DNA from: Branchiostoma floridae | Lineage: Eukaryota > Chordata > Leptocardii > Amphioxiformes > Branchiostomatidae | DNA: 64,000 bases | Assembly: GCF_000003815.2 (NCBI RefSeq) | Contig: NC_049981.1 | Span: forward strand, 21,851,512-21,915,511 | Direction of reading: 5' to 3' | Shown here: positions 63,278 through 64,000 of the stretch, piece after piece | Layout of the letters: every line of letters begins with the position of its first letter | How positions within the stretch are numbered: the stretch's first letter is position 1 | Notes under the pieces: model-generated | What the model saw: only the letters and a program-made list of their open reading frames with translations | Told to the model about the DNA's origin: nothing | Database searches by the model: none | Program-made: the position numbers and the translations under genes

Positions 63278-63325
63278 CGCTCATCCTTTCAGAAAGTAGA
63301 ACAAGACAACAAAGAGTTTGTTACG
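63241..63325 (-). repeat. Exon-1 start region, copy 1 (functional) of three
   Basis: The block from the codons for DNVTEP through the ATGs and about 50 bp upstream recurs at 63359-63450 and 63799-63900. Shared words are GACATCATCGCTCATCC and CAAAGAGTTTGTTACGTGG. This copy has CTTTCAGAAAG where the others have CTACAGACAGTCAGAAAG. Confidence 0.88.
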
Positions 63326-63358
63326 TGGTACAGTTTGTTATCATGTTTGTTCATTAAC

Positions 63359-63450
63359 AGGCTCTGTCATGTTGCCCACAGGCTATGACATCATCGCTCA
63401 TCCTACAGACAGTCAGAAAGAAGGACAAGACAAAGAGTTTGTTACGTGGT
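63359..63450 (-). pseudogene. Exon-1 start region, copy 2 (reading broken)
   Basis: The minus strand has ATGATGTCA followed by TAG, so MMS is followed by a stop where copy 1 has W. Its acceptor-like GACTGTCTGTAG upstream of the ATGs is better than that of copy 1. It ends at the SINE insertion site. Confidence 0.8.
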
Positions 63451-63458
63451 ACAGTTCG

Positions 63459-63751
63459 GTGCAATGGCCGAGTGGGTAGAGTGCTCGCCTTGCATTCGGT
63501 AGGTCGTGAGTTCAATCCCCGGCCGAGTCATACCTACAGTAAGACTAAAAATGGCACATGCTGCTTTCTCTGCTTAGCACTGAACACTAATGAGAAAGAG
63601 TATGGAAGTTAAACACACATCACTACCAGCAGACCAGCCCCCTGCTGTAGTGACTTGCACTTGTAAATGTGTGGCCCAAGGGCTTCAAAGTGGAGATGGG
63701 CATCACCCTAGGCATCTGCATAGATGCACGGGCAACTTTAACTTTAACTTA
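63459..63751 (+). mobile_element. SINE-A, intact copy with 8-bp target duplication ACAGTTCG
   Basis: 293 bp. A box TGGCCGAGTGGG (63465 onward) and B-box-like GAGTTCAATCCCCGG follow the start GTGCAATGG. The body has CTTTCTCTGCTTAGCAC and GTGTGGCCCAAGGGC, and the tail is (ACTTTA)n. ACAGTTCG at 63451-63458 and 63752-63759 is identical. The head resembles tRNA-Leu/Ser-type sequence. Reference copy for the family in this window. Confidence 0.93.
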
Positions 63752-63778
63752 ACAGTTCGTTAACCATTTTATTATGTT

Positions 63779-63900
63779 TGTTATGTGGTTCATTAAAAGG
63801 CTCTGTCATGTTGTTCTTAAGCCATGACATCATCGCTCATCCTACAGACAGTCAGAAAGAAGAGCAAGACAAAGAGTTTGTTATGTAGGACAGTTCATCA
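63779..63900 (-). pseudogene. Exon-1 start region, copy 3 (alternative start candidate)
   Basis: On the minus strand it keeps an open reading MMSWLKNNMTEP, then continues FNEPHNKHN and stops after about 29 codons with no donor before the stop. CTTTCTGACTGTCTGTAG precedes the ATGs and looks like a good acceptor. It may be an unused duplicate, or an alternative 5' exon or upstream ORF of the gene. Confidence 0.7.
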
Positions 63901-64000
63901 ACAAACAAATGAATGAATGAACAAACAAACAAATGAATGAAGACCTTTATTGCACCAGGCTAAGTACATGTCACAACAAGACATTTTGAAGAAATACATT
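63901..64000. repeat. (AACAAAC/AATG) simple tail and retroposon-like end
   Basis: ACAAACAAATGAATGAATG followed by AAGACCTTTATTGCACC. Short tandem tetramers next to 'tttattgcac' are typical of a retroposon 3' end read in reverse; it is cut by the window end. Confidence 0.5.

Noticed and set aside
63459-63540. tRNA-Leu or tRNA-Ser gene
   Set aside because: A and B boxes are present, but the cloverleaf is incomplete, and the sequence continues into a SINE body with a tail and target duplication.

Overview
This window is eukaryotic, AT-rich and almost entirely non-coding. It carries one recognisable gene on the minus strand: the 5' half of a USP53/USP54-type ubiquitin-specific protease gene. Eight coding exons were placed by reading conserved residues and checking GT-AG splice sites and phases: 63277-63125, 13144-13052, 7255-7121, 6660-6547, 5769-5690, 4472-4367, 3611-3554 and 2782-2688. 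Joined, they give 834 nt (278 codons) in one uninterrupted frame. They cover the N-terminus, the Cys box, the family-specific Cys-rich segment and the first part of the second half of the USP domain. The rest of the gene, including any His-box segment, must lie beyond position 1. The sequence style suggests an amphioxus (Branchiostoma) or a similar invertebrate deuterostome: many 'acatgtacatgt' motifs, dense short inverted-repeat elements, tRNA-derived SINEs and minisatellites, with short GC-richer exons between large introns. The species is an inference.

Layout. Positions 1-2687 are intron 8. Positions 2688-7255 hold exons 8 to 3, closely spaced. Positions 7256-13051 are intron 2, exon 2 is at 13052-13144, and positions 13145-63124 are a roughly 50-kb intron 1. 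Exon 1, with the putative start codons, is at 63125-63277, followed by 0.7 kb of upstream sequence.

The introns are a mosaic of repeats. I could define a tRNA-derived SINE (SINE-A, 4 copies, two with clear target-site duplications) and a second tRNA-like SINE group (SINE-B, 5 copies). Inverted-repeat DNA elements include family A (TIR GGCCACACCAATTTAAT, 9 copies or pieces), family B (TIR TAACACTAGTTCACCTTTATC, 6 copies), a CAGGGTTGGACAAGT family (5 copies or pieces), and a hAT-like CAGGG...CCCTG group, several with 8-bp target duplications. Near-perfect foldbacks lie at 50434-50613 and 60633-60799. There are two related large minisatellites (17.7-18.7 kb and 33.2-34.4 kb), a CCAAT-rich minisatellite, and many local tandem duplications.

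The most interesting signals are at the gene's own edges. The start region of exon 1 is present in three partial copies (63241-63900), one split from the next by a SINE. A 70-bp piece containing the 3' splice site and start of exon 8 is duplicated 137 bp upstream in gene order, and its reading runs into a stop that overlaps an AATAAA. The larger minisatellite sits inside a transposon copy, and its unit is related to that of the other minisatellite 15 kb away. I found no second protein-coding gene that I can support, no CRISPR array, no rRNA gene and no intact tRNA gene.
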